Assembly: GCF_000407165.1 (NCBI RefSeq) | Contig: NZ_KE136479.1 | Location: forward strand, 1,499,464 to 1,563,463 | From: Enterococcus haemoperoxidus ATCC BAA-382 | Lineage (GTDB): Bacteria; Bacillota; Bacilli; Lactobacillales; Enterococcaceae | Direction of reading: 5' to 3' | DNA: 64,000 nucleotides | Part shown: one piece after another, positions 28,432 through 37,066 of the stretch | Layout: each line of letters starts with the position of its first letter | How positions within the stretch are numbered: position 1 is the stretch's first letter | Notes under the pieces: generated by a model | Databases searched by the model: none | Told to the model about the DNA's origin: nothing | What the model saw: only the letters and a program-made list of their open reading frames with translations | Made by a program: the position numbers and the translations under genes

Positions 28432-29874
28432 TCATAGTGTTGACGAATCCAAAGTTATTTTTTTGGTGACTTTGAGTAATTTTGTTTCAAATAGCAACAA
28501 TTTTTCTTCATTCACTCTAGTAAAATTGATTCGTATGCTGTCTTGTTTTTCACCAAAAAAGAAACTCGGTGCAATCAGCAAGCCTTCTTGTAAAAAATAC
28601 GCCCAATCTTTTTGCTGTAATTTCCCATGTTTCCATTTTGCCCATATATAAAAACCACCTTTAGGCATACTTACTTCCCATTCATCCATTTTATTCAAAA
28701 CATCAAACACTGCTTTCCCTCTTTGCTCTACATTTTGCCTCAAATGAGAAACTTTATCTGAAAAGTCTTTGTCTGTTAATGCCAAATTAGCTAAGAGTTG
28801 AGGGAAAATGCTTAAAGAAAAATCCATCATTTTTCTTGCTTCTGCTAATTGCTGATTCACTGACGTTGGCGCACTCAACCAGCCGATTTTAGTTGTTGAA
28901 CCAAGTATTTTGGAAAGAGAACCGATATATAGAACATTTTCGGGATCTAGTTTTTTTAACGGCTGGATTTGGTCTGAAGAAACAAAATTTAATTTAGCAA
29001 AAACATCGTCTTCTAAAATCGGAATTTGGTAATTTTGGCATAGTTTAACTAAGGCTTTTCGGCGATCCATCGACATTGTTGTCCCTGTGGGATTTTGAAA
29101 TGATGGATTCACCATGACCATTTTGACGCGGTGTTGACGAATCACTTTTTCAAGAGAATCAAGACAAATGCCATCTTGATCTGTTTTCACACCATAGAGA
29201 CGGATGCCGGCTGCTTGGAAAATTGGAAGTGCGTAAAGAAAAGATGGATCTTCAATAGCAACACTATCCCCAGAATGCAATAATACTTGTAAAATCAAAA
29301 ATAAAGCTTGTTGTGCACCCGATGTAATTAGTAGACTTTCTGAAGCAAGAGAAAAGCCATACTCTTTTTCAGTTTCGCGGCTGATGGATTGTCTTAACGG
29401 CAGATAACCTAAGTCGTCTTGCTGTTCTTCTTCCAAAAAATGTTTCCATGTCAATAGCGGAAATGAGAAACTTGGAATTAGATCTAACGGCAATTCTCCC
29501 GTGTATAAATCTAAGACGTCCGCATCAGAGTGCTTGATCAGCCATTCGATTTGTTCCGTGAATGGATCGATTTTAGCGAAAGCATTTTGTTCTAGGTAAC
29601 GACGCCAATCTGTTCTTGGTGTTGTGCTGATTCCCCACTTTCCTTCGTTGACGATAGTTCCGCTTCCTTGTTTCCTAATGATCCAACCTAAAGCAACAAG
29701 CTCATCTAAAGCATGTACCACTGTAGATCTATTTACTTGAAAATAATTTGCTAGTTTTCTTTCTGAGGGTAATCGTTCACCTGGGAGAAGATCGCCATTT
29801 TTTATGTAAGAGAGAATTAATTCAATGATACTTACGTATATTGGAACACCTTTTTCTTTATTTAGTGACCACAT
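28432..29874 (-). CDS. MocR/PdxR-family GntR regulator with aminotransferase domain
   Basis: 480 aa. Residues ~5-75 form a GntR winged helix (LLPGERLPSERKLANYFQVNRSTVVHAL). Residues ~110-480 form a fold-type I PLP aminotransferase-like domain: GYLPLRQSI, ITSGAQQALFLIL, NPSFQNPTG, EDDVFAKL, and the PLP lysine in YIGSLSKILGS. It is divergently placed next to pdxK and an ECF S component, so it most likely senses PLP and controls B6 salvage, as PdxR does. PdxR proteins usually activate PLP synthase (pdxST) genes; none is here, so this looks like the salvage-controlling variety (inference). Confidence 0.88.
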   Translation of the reverse strand: MWSLNKEKGVPIYVSIIELILSYIKNGDLLPGERLPSERKLANYFQVNRSTVVHALDELVALGWIIRKQGSGTIVNEGKWGISTTPRTDWRRYLEQNAFAKIDPFTEQIEWLIKHSDADVLDLYTGELPLDLIPSFSFPLLTWKHFLEEEQQDDLGYLPLRQSISRETEKEYGFSLASESLLITSGAQQALFLILQVLLHSGDSVAIEDPSFLYALPIFQAAGIRLYGVKTDQDGICLDSLEKVIRQHRVKMVMVNPSFQNPTGTTMSMDRRKALVKLCQNYQIPILEDDVFAKLNFVSSDQIQPLKKLDPENVLYIGSLSKILGSTTKIGWLSAPTSVNQQLAEARKMMDFSLSIFPQLLANLALTDKDFSDKVSHLRQNVEQRGKAVFDVLNKMDEWEVSMPKGGFYIWAKWKHGKLQQKDWAYFLQEGLLIAPSFFFGEKQDSIRINFTRVNEEKLLLFETKLLKVTKKITLDSSTL

Positions 29875-29965
29875 TTTTTTGCCTCCAATTTGTTGTTAAG
29901 TAACTATTGTTTGTGGATAAGATGTTATTCTTTTTTGATTAATGAAGATTATTATGAGCTCAATC

Positions 29966-30008
29966 TCTTGTACTGCTCATCATCAGTTCACTTCGTTCTC
30001 CGTGATTC
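29966..30008. repeat. 43-bp direct repeat, copy 1
   Basis: Begins TCTTGTACTGCTCATCATC and ends TTCTCCGTGATTC. It matches 30039-30081 at 42 of 43 positions with a 73-bp period. It lies in the 310-bp MocR-pdxK intergenic region. Function unknown. Confidence 0.95.
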
Positions 30009-30038
30009 AATACGAAGGAGCAACTCTCCCTTTGGTCG

Positions 30039-30081
30039 TCTTGTACTGCTCATCATCGGTTCACTTCGTTCTCCGTGATTC
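30039..30081. repeat. 43-bp direct repeat, copy 2
   Basis: Same element as 29966-30008 with one A-to-G difference. It ends 41 bp before the predicted pdxK -35. A separate inverted pair (CAGCAATTGG / CCAATTGGCTG) lies just downstream at about 30082-30119. Confidence 0.95.
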
Positions 30082-30122
30082 GCAGCAATTGGATGACCTG
30101 AAAATAACCCAATTGGCTGTTT

Positions 30123-30151
30123 TTGTCAACTTATGTTTGTTTTACAATACT
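30123..30151 (+). promoter_or_regulatory. Candidate pdxK promoter
   Basis: TTGTCA (30123-30128), 17-bp spacer, AATACT (30146-30151). The -10 is weak, fitting an activator-dependent promoter. Confidence 0.5.
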
Positions 30152-30184
30152 TGTATCAAAATATTTCTGAATAGAGGTTGGACA

Positions 30185-31009
30185 ATGATCAAAAAAGTAT
30201 TAACAGTAGCTGGTTCTGATTCTAGCGGTGGTGCAGGTATTCAAGCGGATTTAAAAACGTTTGAAGAATATGGAACATTTGGTTTTTCAGCTTTGACTAG
30301 TATTGTGACGATGGATCCTGATGAAGGCTGGAGTCATTTGGTTACCCCAATTGATCCAGAGTTAGTAGATAAACAATTAAAGACAATATTTGCAGGTGGT
30401 GTTCTTGATGCCATGAAAACTGGGATGCTTGGTACAGTTGAAGCAATTGAGATTACTCGACATTACATCGATAAATTTGCAATGGAAAATATTGTGATCG
30501 ACCCTGTTATGGCATGCAAAGGAACTAGCGAGTTATTACAACCAGAAAATGTAGCTACCATGACTCGTTTACTTTTACCTAAAGCAACGATCACTACACC
30601 TAATCTAGTTGAAGCTGGAATTTTATCTGGATTGGGCGATTTAACTTCAATTGATCAAATGAAAGAAGCGGCAAAAAAAATCCTTGACTTAGGCCCTAAA
30701 AATGTTGTGATAAAAGGTGGACATCGTTTGAAATCTGATAAAGCAATTGATCTTTTTTATGATGGAAATGATTTTACCATCTTTGAAAATGAACTTTTCC
30801 GAACAGATTATAACCATGGAGCTGGCTGTACATTTGCTGCAGCTGTAACTGCTGGTCTTGCAAAAGGTTATTCAGTTGCTGATGCTGTATCTTTGGCTAA
30901 AAAATTTGTAGCTGCCGCTATCAAAAATGGGCAAAAAATCAATCCTTTTCTTGGACACGTTTGGCATGGCGCATATAATCAAGCGCAAAATAGAATGACA
31001 AAAAATTAA
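30185..31009 (+). CDS. pdxK: Pyridoxine/pyridoxal kinase (ThiD-like PdxK)
   Basis: 274 aa ribokinase-fold kinase of the HMP-P/pyridoxal kinase family. The substrate site is TVAGSDSSGGAGIQADLKTF at the N-terminus, the ATP site VIKGGHRL near residue 176, and the anion hole NHGAGCTFAAAVTAGLAKG near 210, where GAGC replaces the usual GTGC. The ECF partner and the MocR neighbour favour B6 over thiamine precursor. I start at ATG 30185 after AGAGG; an in-frame ATG at 29942 would translate through the repeats and is rejected. Confidence 0.88.
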   Translation: MIKKVLTVAGSDSSGGAGIQADLKTFEEYGTFGFSALTSIVTMDPDEGWSHLVTPIDPELVDKQLKTIFAGGVLDAMKTGMLGTVEAIEITRHYIDKFAMENIVIDPVMACKGTSELLQPENVATMTRLLLPKATITTPNLVEAGILSGLGDLTSIDQMKEAAKKILDLGPKNVVIKGGHRLKSDKAIDLFYDGNDFTIFENELFRTDYNHGAGCTFAAAVTAGLAKGYSVADAVSLAKKFVAAAIKNGQKINPFLGHVWHGAYNQAQNRMTKN

Positions 31010-31020
31010 GGAGTGAAAGA

Positions 31021-31569
31021 ATGAATCAAAAAAGTTCAACAACTTCTATCGTACTTGTCGGCTTATTTGCTGCCTTGACTATTCTTGGAACGATGATTAA
31101 AATTCCTATGCCGACTGGTGCGTTTGTTCATTTAGGTAATTCTGTCTCATTGCTAGCAGTACTTTTAATTGGATACAAAAAAGGAGCTTTAGCTGGTGGG
31201 TTAGGGTTTGCTATATTTGATGTCTTAAATGGATTTGCAGCTGAAGCACCTTACTTTATTTTAGAAAGTTTTATTGTTGGTGGTGCAGCTACTTTGATGA
31301 TTTTATTTTTCCATAAAAATATTGATACTATTTGGAAAATCATTGCGGTTGCAGCTGTAACTGGAATTGCCAAAATTATTATGACGCAACTAAAAAACAC
31401 TGTAATGGGCCTTCTTGCAGGTGCAGATTTTAATGTAGCTTTTGCAAGTGCCTTATCTAAATTACCAGCAACCTTCATTAATGTTGCTACGACCATCGTT
31501 ATTGTGACACTCGCTTATTTCCCTTTAAAGAAAGCAATGAACGTCATTTTTACAAGGCAATCATTTTAA
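31021..31569 (+). CDS. ECF transporter substrate-binding S component, probably for vitamin B6
   Basis: 182 aa, about six membrane helices. It starts with SIVLVGLFAALTILGTMIKIPMP, the usual S-component opening, with LGNSVSLLAVLL and GALAGGLGFAIFDVLNGFA near 38-80. S components bind the vitamin and use the shared EcfAA'T module encoded elsewhere. It sits 11 bp downstream of pdxK with an SD in the gap. Substrate assignment (pyridoxine/pyridoxal, PdxU-type) rests on gene context only. Confidence 0.82.
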   Translation: MNQKSSTTSIVLVGLFAALTILGTMIKIPMPTGAFVHLGNSVSLLAVLLIGYKKGALAGGLGFAIFDVLNGFAAEAPYFILESFIVGGAATLMILFFHKNIDTIWKIIAVAAVTGIAKIIMTQLKNTVMGLLAGADFNVAFASALSKLPATFINVATTIVIVTLAYFPLKKAMNVIFTRQSF

Positions 31570-31582
31570 TTATTTACAAAAA

Positions 31583-31627
31583 GACTCCGCTTTTCTTGGA
31601 AATTTTCCAAAAATAAGCGGAGTTTCA
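31583..31627. terminator. Terminator after B6 salvage operon
   Basis: ACTCCGCTT ... AAGCGGAGT stem with a loop carrying TTGGAAA/TTTCCAA pairs, and a TTTCATTT tail. It lies between convergent units. Confidence 0.75.
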
Positions 31628-31628
31628 T

Positions 31629-32603
31629 TTATTCATTTTTACTGAAAATACTTTCTAATATCCCAAAGATGATCCCTGCTACAGGAAAAATAATCCAATT
31701 TGATCCCCAATTTCCTAACAAAAAACCTTGGCATAGAAAAACTGCAACAATAATTGGCCAATAAATTTTTTCAATTGTTTGGAACCAAACTGGTCTTTTA
31801 CTATCTCTTTCAGCTTTTGCTCTGGGTCCTAGTTCTCCTTCATCTGAAATAAAATAGGTTTGTTCAAGCATCTTGGTGAAACTTCCCATGATCACACCAC
31901 CAAAAATGAAGAAGAAAACTCCAAATGAAGCAAGAATTAATAGACAAGCCATACCAAAAAATACTTCCCCATATATCGTTCCAAAAAAGACCACAGGTAT
32001 GATAGATAAGATGCACAATACGACCCCAGCCACCATGCAAAAAATAAACGAACGCTGAAAAGCATCCTTTCTTTTTTTGATCTCATTCTTTACTTGAATT
32101 GAAATAAAGCGATCATCCAATTTTTTGTTAGTATTAGATAGGCTCGTTCCAGCGATAATAAATAGCGGCACGCCCACTGCAGCTCCTAAGAAAACAAATA
32201 ATAAGCCTAGTCCTTCAGCGACACCTTCGCCATACAATGCCATACTGACAAAAAGTGCAGCTACTCCTAAAATGATAACCATTACGCCTAAACCAATCAG
32301 TGTAGCCGCTCTGTGGCAAACTTTAAGAAAATCGAATGATTCTTCGATCGTAATTTCGTCTAACTCATATCCTTTTTCCTCAATGAATTCTTGCTTAATA
32401 TTCATTTCTTCTAGCAATTCATCGATCGAGCCAAATTCTGAAATTACACCTCCAATTGCTTCGTTTTCAGACTTCCCTTGACTTTTTAAATCTTCATATC
32501 GATCTTCCGCACTTGCTAATAAGTCTTCTTTTAATTGTTTTGTTTGATTTGTTTCAGCTATCCCTAAAAATAAGCTATCAATATAATCCTGGATTGTTTT
32601 CAT
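31629..32603 (-). CDS. HAAS-domain (DUF1700-like) membrane protein
   Basis: 324 aa. Residues 1-75 are a soluble helical HAAS/permease-prefix domain (MKTIQDYIDSLFLGI ... EAIGGVISEFGSIDELLEEM). About six or seven membrane helices follow (~105-320). HAAS proteins are commonly encoded beside PadR regulators, and the pair is thought to control envelope-stress or drug-response outputs; the mechanism is not settled. Its ATG overlaps the PadR stop, so it is the second gene of that operon. Confidence 0.8.
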   Translation of the reverse strand: MKTIQDYIDSLFLGIAETNQTKQLKEDLLASAEDRYEDLKSQGKSENEAIGGVISEFGSIDELLEEMNIKQEFIEEKGYELDEITIEESFDFLKVCHRAATLIGLGVMVIILGVAALFVSMALYGEGVAEGLGLLFVFLGAAVGVPLFIIAGTSLSNTNKKLDDRFISIQVKNEIKKRKDAFQRSFIFCMVAGVVLCILSIIPVVFFGTIYGEVFFGMACLLILASFGVFFFIFGGVIMGSFTKMLEQTYFISDEGELGPRAKAERDSKRPVWFQTIEKIYWPIIVAVFLCQGFLLGNWGSNWIIFPVAGIIFGILESIFSKNE

Positions 32604-32932
32604 TATTTTTCCTCCTTGATAAAGCGTTCAACGACTTTTTTAGTTAATACCCACTCTGCAATTTTTTCTTCTAAATATTCTTTCCCTGACAATGTTATTT
32701 TATAATATGTTCTTTTTTTACCATGTGTAATTTGTCCAGGAAACGATTCAATAAATCCGTTTTTTTCTAAACGGTTAAACGCAGAATACAATGTTGTTTC
32801 CTTGATTGAATAATTATTTTCTGAAATTTCCGTGATTCTTTTAGAGATCGCATATCCGTATGAATCACCTTCCTGCAATACAGATAAAATAAATGTATCA
32901 TTATACCCTCTGATTGCATCACTGCCAATCAT
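32603..32932 (-). CDS. PadR family transcriptional regulator
   Basis: 109 aa. PadR winged helix: FILSVLQEGDSYGYAISKRI near residue 14, TLYSAFNRLEKNGFIESF near 47, and KRTYYKITLSGKEYLEEKI near 72. It lacks the long C-terminal helices of PadR subfamily 1, so it belongs to the small (~110 aa) subfamily 2. GGAGGTG lies before ATG 32932. Three related operator-like repeats cover its promoter, suggesting autoregulation. Confidence 0.92.
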   Translation of the reverse strand: MIGSDAIRGYNDTFILSVLQEGDSYGYAISKRITEISENNYSIKETTLYSAFNRLEKNGFIESFPGQITHGKKRTYYKITLSGKEYLEEKIAEWVLTKKVVERFIKEEK

Positions 32933-32954
32933 TGAATCACCTCCAATTACTCTA

Positions 32955-33012
32955 CCTGACGTACTACGTCTGTCGTTGTAATTATCATAGCACGATTACT
33001 ACGACAGGTAAA
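32955..33012 (-). promoter_or_regulatory. PadR promoter with three operator-like repeats
   Basis: Minus-strand -35 TTTACC (33012-33007), 17-bp spacer, -10 TATGAT (32989-32984). Elements of type CTGwCGTwsTA occur at 32955-32968 (+), 32970-32982 (+) and 32993-33008 (-). A perfect 13-bp palindrome GACGTACTACGTC is at 32958-32970. Confidence 0.75.
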
Positions 33013-33021
33013 GTAAAAATA

Positions 33022-33056
33022 ATCAAAATAAAAAAGAAGCGCAAAATACGCTCCTT
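33022..33056 (-). terminator. Terminator of guaC
   Basis: Minus strand AAGGAGCG / CGCTTCTT stem (one G-U pair) then a T-run. It lies 15 bp after the guaC stop. Confidence 0.8.
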
Positions 33057-33070
33057 TTTTAATTCTTTAA

Positions 33071-34048
33071 TTAAATAGTATCACCATTAAAAATAGAATT
33101 TTTTACAATTACATAATCTACTTTACGAATGGCTTCAAGATCACGACCACCAGCATAAGAAATGGATGATTGTAAATCTTGTTGCATTTCTACTAGCGTA
33201 TCCGCTAAACTTCCTTTATGTTGAATCCAAATCTTTTTGCCCTCAACATTCTTCTTCTCACCTTTTTGGAATTCAGAAGCACTGCCGAAATATTCTTTAT
33301 AAACAACGCCATTTTCGACTTTTGTTTCACCTGGAGATTCTTCATGACCCGCAAATAGTGAGCCGATCATCACCATTGTTGCACCAAAACGAACTGATTT
33401 CGCAACGTCTCCCGGTGTACGAATCCCACCGTCAGCGATAATAGGTTTTCTAGCAGCTTTTGCACACCAACGTAGTGCAGCCAATTGCCAGCCGCCTGTT
33501 CCAAATCCAGTTTTGATTTTCGTTATACAAACTTTACCAGGACCAATTCCAACTTTTGTCGCATCCGCTCCAGCATTTTCTAATTCCCGAACTGCTTCAG
33601 GCGTTCCAACATTTCCAGCGATAACAAATGTGTCAGGTAAATGTTTTTTTAAATGTTGAATCATGTTGATCACGGCATTAGAGTGTCCATGTGCAATGTC
33701 AATTGTTACGTAATCGGGAACCAAATTCCGCTCCGCTAATTCCTCTACAAAACCATATTCAGCTTCTTTTACACCAACACTAATTGATGTAATCAAGCCT
33801 TTAGCGTTCATTTTTTCAATAAATGGAATTCGAGCATTTTCATCAAAACGATGCATGATATAAAAGTAATCATTTTTTGCTAGAAACTCCGCAATTTCTT
33901 CATCAATAATCGTCTGCATATTAGCAGGTACGACTGGCATTTTAAAGGTATGCTTCCCTAATTTCACAACTGTATCACATTCAGAACGACTATTCACGAT
34001 ACATTTGTTTGGAATCAACTGGACATCTTCGTAATCAAAAACTTTCAT
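33071..34048 (-). CDS. guaC: GMP reductase
   Basis: 325 aa, NADPH-dependent conversion of GMP to IMP plus ammonia. The active-site loop [17 protein letters not shown] near residues 167-183 carries the catalytic Cys; [18 protein letters not shown] follows, with [14 protein letters not shown] near 230. It has the IMPDH/GMPR barrel without CBS domains, as expected for GMPR. The start is ATG 34048, 9 bp after AGGAGGCAA; the longer frame to 34084 has no SD. Own promoter with PurBox elements. It closes a guanine-salvage route with GuaD upstream. Confidence 0.95.
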   Translation of the reverse strand: MKVFDYEDVQLIPNKCIVNSRSECDTVVKLGKHTFKMPVVPANMQTIIDEEIAEFLAKNDYFYIMHRFDENARIPFIEKMNAKGLITSISVGVKEAEYGFVEELAERNLVPDYVTIDIAHGHSNAVINMIQHLKKHLPDTFVIAGNVGTPEAVRELENAGADATKVGIGPGKVCITKIKTGFGTGGWQLAALRWCAKAARKPIIADGGIRTPGDVAKSVRFGATMVMIGSLFAGHEESPGETKVENGVVYKEYFGSASEFQKGEKKNVEGKKIWIQHKGSLADTLVEMQQDLQSSISYAGGRDLEAIRKVDYVIVKNSIFNGDTI

Positions 34049-34092
34049 ACTGTATTGCCTCCTAGTAAGTTCAATTAAAAACACGCAAAAAC

Positions 34093-34216
34093 ACGAACAT
34101 TAAACTAATAATAGTTCGCATTTTCAAGCACCTATGCTAATTTACACTATCTATTTATAAATGTCAAAGGTAAATGACGAAAAATATATAATACATTTAC
34201 CTATTGTTCGTGTTTT
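34093..34216 (-). promoter_or_regulatory. guaC promoter with PurBox elements
   Basis: Minus-strand -35 TTGACA (34167-34162), 17-bp spacer, -10 TAAATT (34144-34139). A PurBox-like ACACGAACAATAG (34201-34216 region) is centred ~75 bp upstream of the predicted start of transcription, as in lactococcal PurR-activated promoters. An inverted pair GCGAAC / GTTCGT lies in the leader at 34093-34119. Confidence 0.75.
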
Positions 34217-34242
34217 GAGCGGATAATTATTTTCCAAATTTT

Positions 34243-35613
34243 TTATACAGCATTTATCTCCTTATGTTCAACACTTTGTTCTTCGACTTTTTCTGCAGGT
34301 AAGATACGGTTTAAAAGTATTGCAGCTATTGAGGCAGTTGCTACAGATGAACCAAAGAAATATTGTAGAAGTTGTGGCAAGGATTGAATAAAGTCCTTTG
34401 GTATCAACGTTAACGCAAGGGTTAAAATCATCGGGATCGCAATGACGTACATTTCCTTTTCGCTAATCTCAACTTCTTTGATCACTTTGATTCCACTGAT
34501 TGAAATAATTCCACATACAATAACAAAAACGCCACCAATTACAGGTGAAGGAATTGACGAAATTAAGGTTGATAACTTACCAGACAAACCAAAAACAACG
34601 AACCAAGCGCCAGCTGCCACAAATACTTTTTTACTTGCAACTCCTGTAATCGAGATGATTCCTGCATTTGTTGAGTAGCCAGTAACAGGTGTTGTCCCAA
34701 GCAATGATGAAATAAGACACCCGATTCCCTCGCCCACAACTCCTCTATTGATATTTTCATCCGTAAGCGGTGCTTCGCAAACATTGCTAACTGCAAACCA
34801 AGTCCCTGTTGTTTCAGCCATCAGTACAACATAAATAATCACCATTGTTATAATAGAGGACAAATCAAACGAAAAATGAAAATCTACGAATGGTAATTGC
34901 GGAATGCTTATTAGTGATGCATTCCCAACTTGAGATAAATCAAGAATCCCCATCGATTGAGCTGCTAAACTTCCAATAACTAAGGCTAAAATAACAGAAG
35001 AAACTCTAAAAATTCGACCTTTCCCTGGAAAACGTGATCCAATCATCGCAAACAAAACAAGCGATGTTGCCGCAATTACTGCTAGCAAAATATTTTGACC
35101 TAAATCTCCTGTAGCTTTAAAAACATTGTCATTTAAGGCGACTGGCATTAATGATAAACCCACAATAAAAATAATTGTGCCGCCAACAATTGGTGGCACA
35201 AAGGCTTTGATCAAACGATTAAAAATGCCTGTTACCCCTAAAATAATCACTAAAACGGCACCAATCAAACTAGCACCTAAAACCGTACCCCAACCATTAC
35301 CACTTTGACTATTCGCAAAGTAAATACCTGCAACAGCCCCAATCGGAATAAACGATGGACCTTGTGCAACAGGGAGTTTCATACAAAAGTAGGATTGAAT
35401 AATTGTCGCTATTCCTGCTGCAATAAAAGTAGATTGGATCAACGCTGAAGATTCTTTTGTCGACAGTCCAATAATGGATGCGATAATAAATGGCACCACA
35501 TAGACATCCATCGCTAAAACATGTTGAATTCCTAAAAGAGCTGATTGCCCGATTGATAGATCATCATTTGGTCCTACCGTTAATTTTGATTTATTTATTT
35601 GAGTTTCAGTCAT
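34243..35613 (-). CDS. NCS2-family purine/nucleobase permease
   Basis: 456 aa with about 12-14 membrane segments. NAT/NCS2 signs: ALLGIQHVLAMDVYVVPF at the N-terminus (the QH motif), QGPSFIPIGAVAGIYF near residue 83, and TTPVTGYSTNAGIISITGVASK near 306. The MAETTGTWFAVS segment resembles the substrate site of this family. It imports a nucleobase by proton symport; guanine or xanthine is likely because it is cotranscribed with guanine deaminase. ATG 35613 comes one base after the guaD stop, after AAGAGG. Confidence 0.87.
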   Translation of the reverse strand: MTETQINKSKLTVGPNDDLSIGQSALLGIQHVLAMDVYVVPFIIASIIGLSTKESSALIQSTFIAAGIATIIQSYFCMKLPVAQGPSFIPIGAVAGIYFANSQSGNGWGTVLGASLIGAVLVIILGVTGIFNRLIKAFVPPIVGGTIIFIVGLSLMPVALNDNVFKATGDLGQNILLAVIAATSLVLFAMIGSRFPGKGRIFRVSSVILALVIGSLAAQSMGILDLSQVGNASLISIPQLPFVDFHFSFDLSSIITMVIIYVVLMAETTGTWFAVSNVCEAPLTDENINRGVVGEGIGCLISSLLGTTPVTGYSTNAGIISITGVASKKVFVAAGAWFVVFGLSGKLSTLISSIPSPVIGGVFVIVCGIISISGIKVIKEVEISEKEMYVIAIPMILTLALTLIPKDFIQSLPQLLQYFFGSSVATASIAAILLNRILPAEKVEEQSVEHKEINAV

Positions 35614-35614
35614 T

Positions 35615-36991
35615 TTAAACTTGCACCTCTTGTTCTTTCGTATTATTATCATGAACTTTTCTTCCTTGAACCCAAACTTCAGTGATATCCTCAGGTCGTA
35701 ACAGGTAGAGAATTTTTTGAAAAATTTCCATCAAGGGTTCTGACTCAGAAAAAATTGGTAACTTTTTACTATCAACAATTTGAACATCCCAAGCATAATC
35801 GACCGCTAATTTTCCAATTGGTAAGCTCAATGATTCTCCACCGCCAGCCGTTGCTAGATAAAATGCTTCGTTTAAGGTAATACTTGACCCTGAAATCCCA
35901 CGTTTTTCACTACAGCAATCTTTATCAACACCATCTGCTAGCATTCGCGATGATATAACTGCTTGTCTGATATTATCAAATAAACTTGGGGAAAAACCAC
36001 CAGAAATATCGCTACCTAAACCCGTTTCTACTTGATATTCATTCAATAATTTGGCAATTGGTGTCACCGCATTCCCGAAATAGGCATTAGAAATTGGACA
36101 ATGAGCTACTGCTGTTCCTTTTTCAGCAAACAATTCCATATCTTCATCTGACAGAAAACCACAATGCGCCATAATAGCTTTTTCTGTAAGTAATCCAAAA
36201 TCATTTAACGCAAAAGCATCATTTTTGCCAAAACGCTCTTGAACAAATTCGTGTGCCCAATCACTTTCACTACAGTGGGATTGGATATGAACATCATACT
36301 TAGCAGCCAAAGCACCTAATCCTTTTAAAGAATCATCTGTACAACTTGGAATAAAACGAGGTGTTACAACTGGATAAACGCCTTGAGGTGTTTCCTTGTT
36401 TAATTTTAGTACTTCTTGAATAAATAATTCTGTTTCTGCGAGTGCTTCATCCGTTGTAGCATCTCGATAATAATCAGGATTTTGCTCTTGATCGTCCATT
36501 ACGACTTTACCAACTAAACCTCTTTGACCTTTTTCACTACAGATTTCTGCTAAGCGCAGACTAGACTGACGATGAACTGTTGCAAAATACAGTGCTGTCG
36601 TTGTTCCGTTTTTTATTAATTGTGAAACTAAGTCTGAATACACATTCTCCGCAAAATGCTCATCAGAAAATTTAGCTTCCAGCGGAAAAGTATACGTATT
36701 AAGCCATTCATATAATGGGAGATCAAGTGCTGTCCCAGCTTGTGCCCATTGAGGTGCATGAACATGAAGATCAATAAAACCTGGAAGAATATATTGTCCT
36801 TGAGGTAATTCTTGAAGTTTATTTTTTTCCGAATATTCTTGAATAATAGCTTCATAATTTTTTTCTTCTGGAGAAATAATAGCACCGATCTTCCCTGTTT
36901 CTGTAATGCCAAATAGTGAATTCTCTAAAACTTTTACATTTTTTGAATCAATACTTGAAAATGCTGTTCCTTTAACGACAAATTTAAACAA
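35615..36991 (-). CDS. guaD: Guanine deaminase
   Basis: 458 aa amidohydrolase that converts guanine to xanthine. Zn ligands: GFIDLHVHAPQW near residue 72, QSHCSESDWAHE near 226, MAHCGFLSDEDM near 265, and GSDISGGFSP near 316, all diagnostic of GuaD among amidohydrolases. The SD GAGAGGAG sits 8 bp before a TTG at 36991, which I take as the start; in-frame ATGs further upstream lack an SD. It leads the guaD-permease transcript; a PurBox-like site lies upstream. Confidence 0.92.
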   Translation of the reverse strand: MFKFVVKGTAFSSIDSKNVKVLENSLFGITETGKIGAIISPEEKNYEAIIQEYSEKNKLQELPQGQYILPGFIDLHVHAPQWAQAGTALDLPLYEWLNTYTFPLEAKFSDEHFAENVYSDLVSQLIKNGTTTALYFATVHRQSSLRLAEICSEKGQRGLVGKVVMDDQEQNPDYYRDATTDEALAETELFIQEVLKLNKETPQGVYPVVTPRFIPSCTDDSLKGLGALAAKYDVHIQSHCSESDWAHEFVQERFGKNDAFALNDFGLLTEKAIMAHCGFLSDEDMELFAEKGTAVAHCPISNAYFGNAVTPIAKLLNEYQVETGLGSDISGGFSPSLFDNIRQAVISSRMLADGVDKDCCSEKRGISGSSITLNEAFYLATAGGGESLSLPIGKLAVDYAWDVQIVDSKKLPIFSESEPLMEIFQKILYLLRPEDITEVWVQGRKVHDNNTKEQEVQV

Positions 36992-37066
36992 TATAAACGC
37001 TCCTCTCATAACGATACAAGCATCATTATATATAATAATTCGCATTTATTCCACATTTTCTCTTTT

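Noticed and set aside
29942-30184. N-terminal extension of pdxK from ATG 29942
   Set aside because: It would translate both 43-bp repeats and the promoter, has no SD, and the kinase fold begins exactly at ATG 30185.
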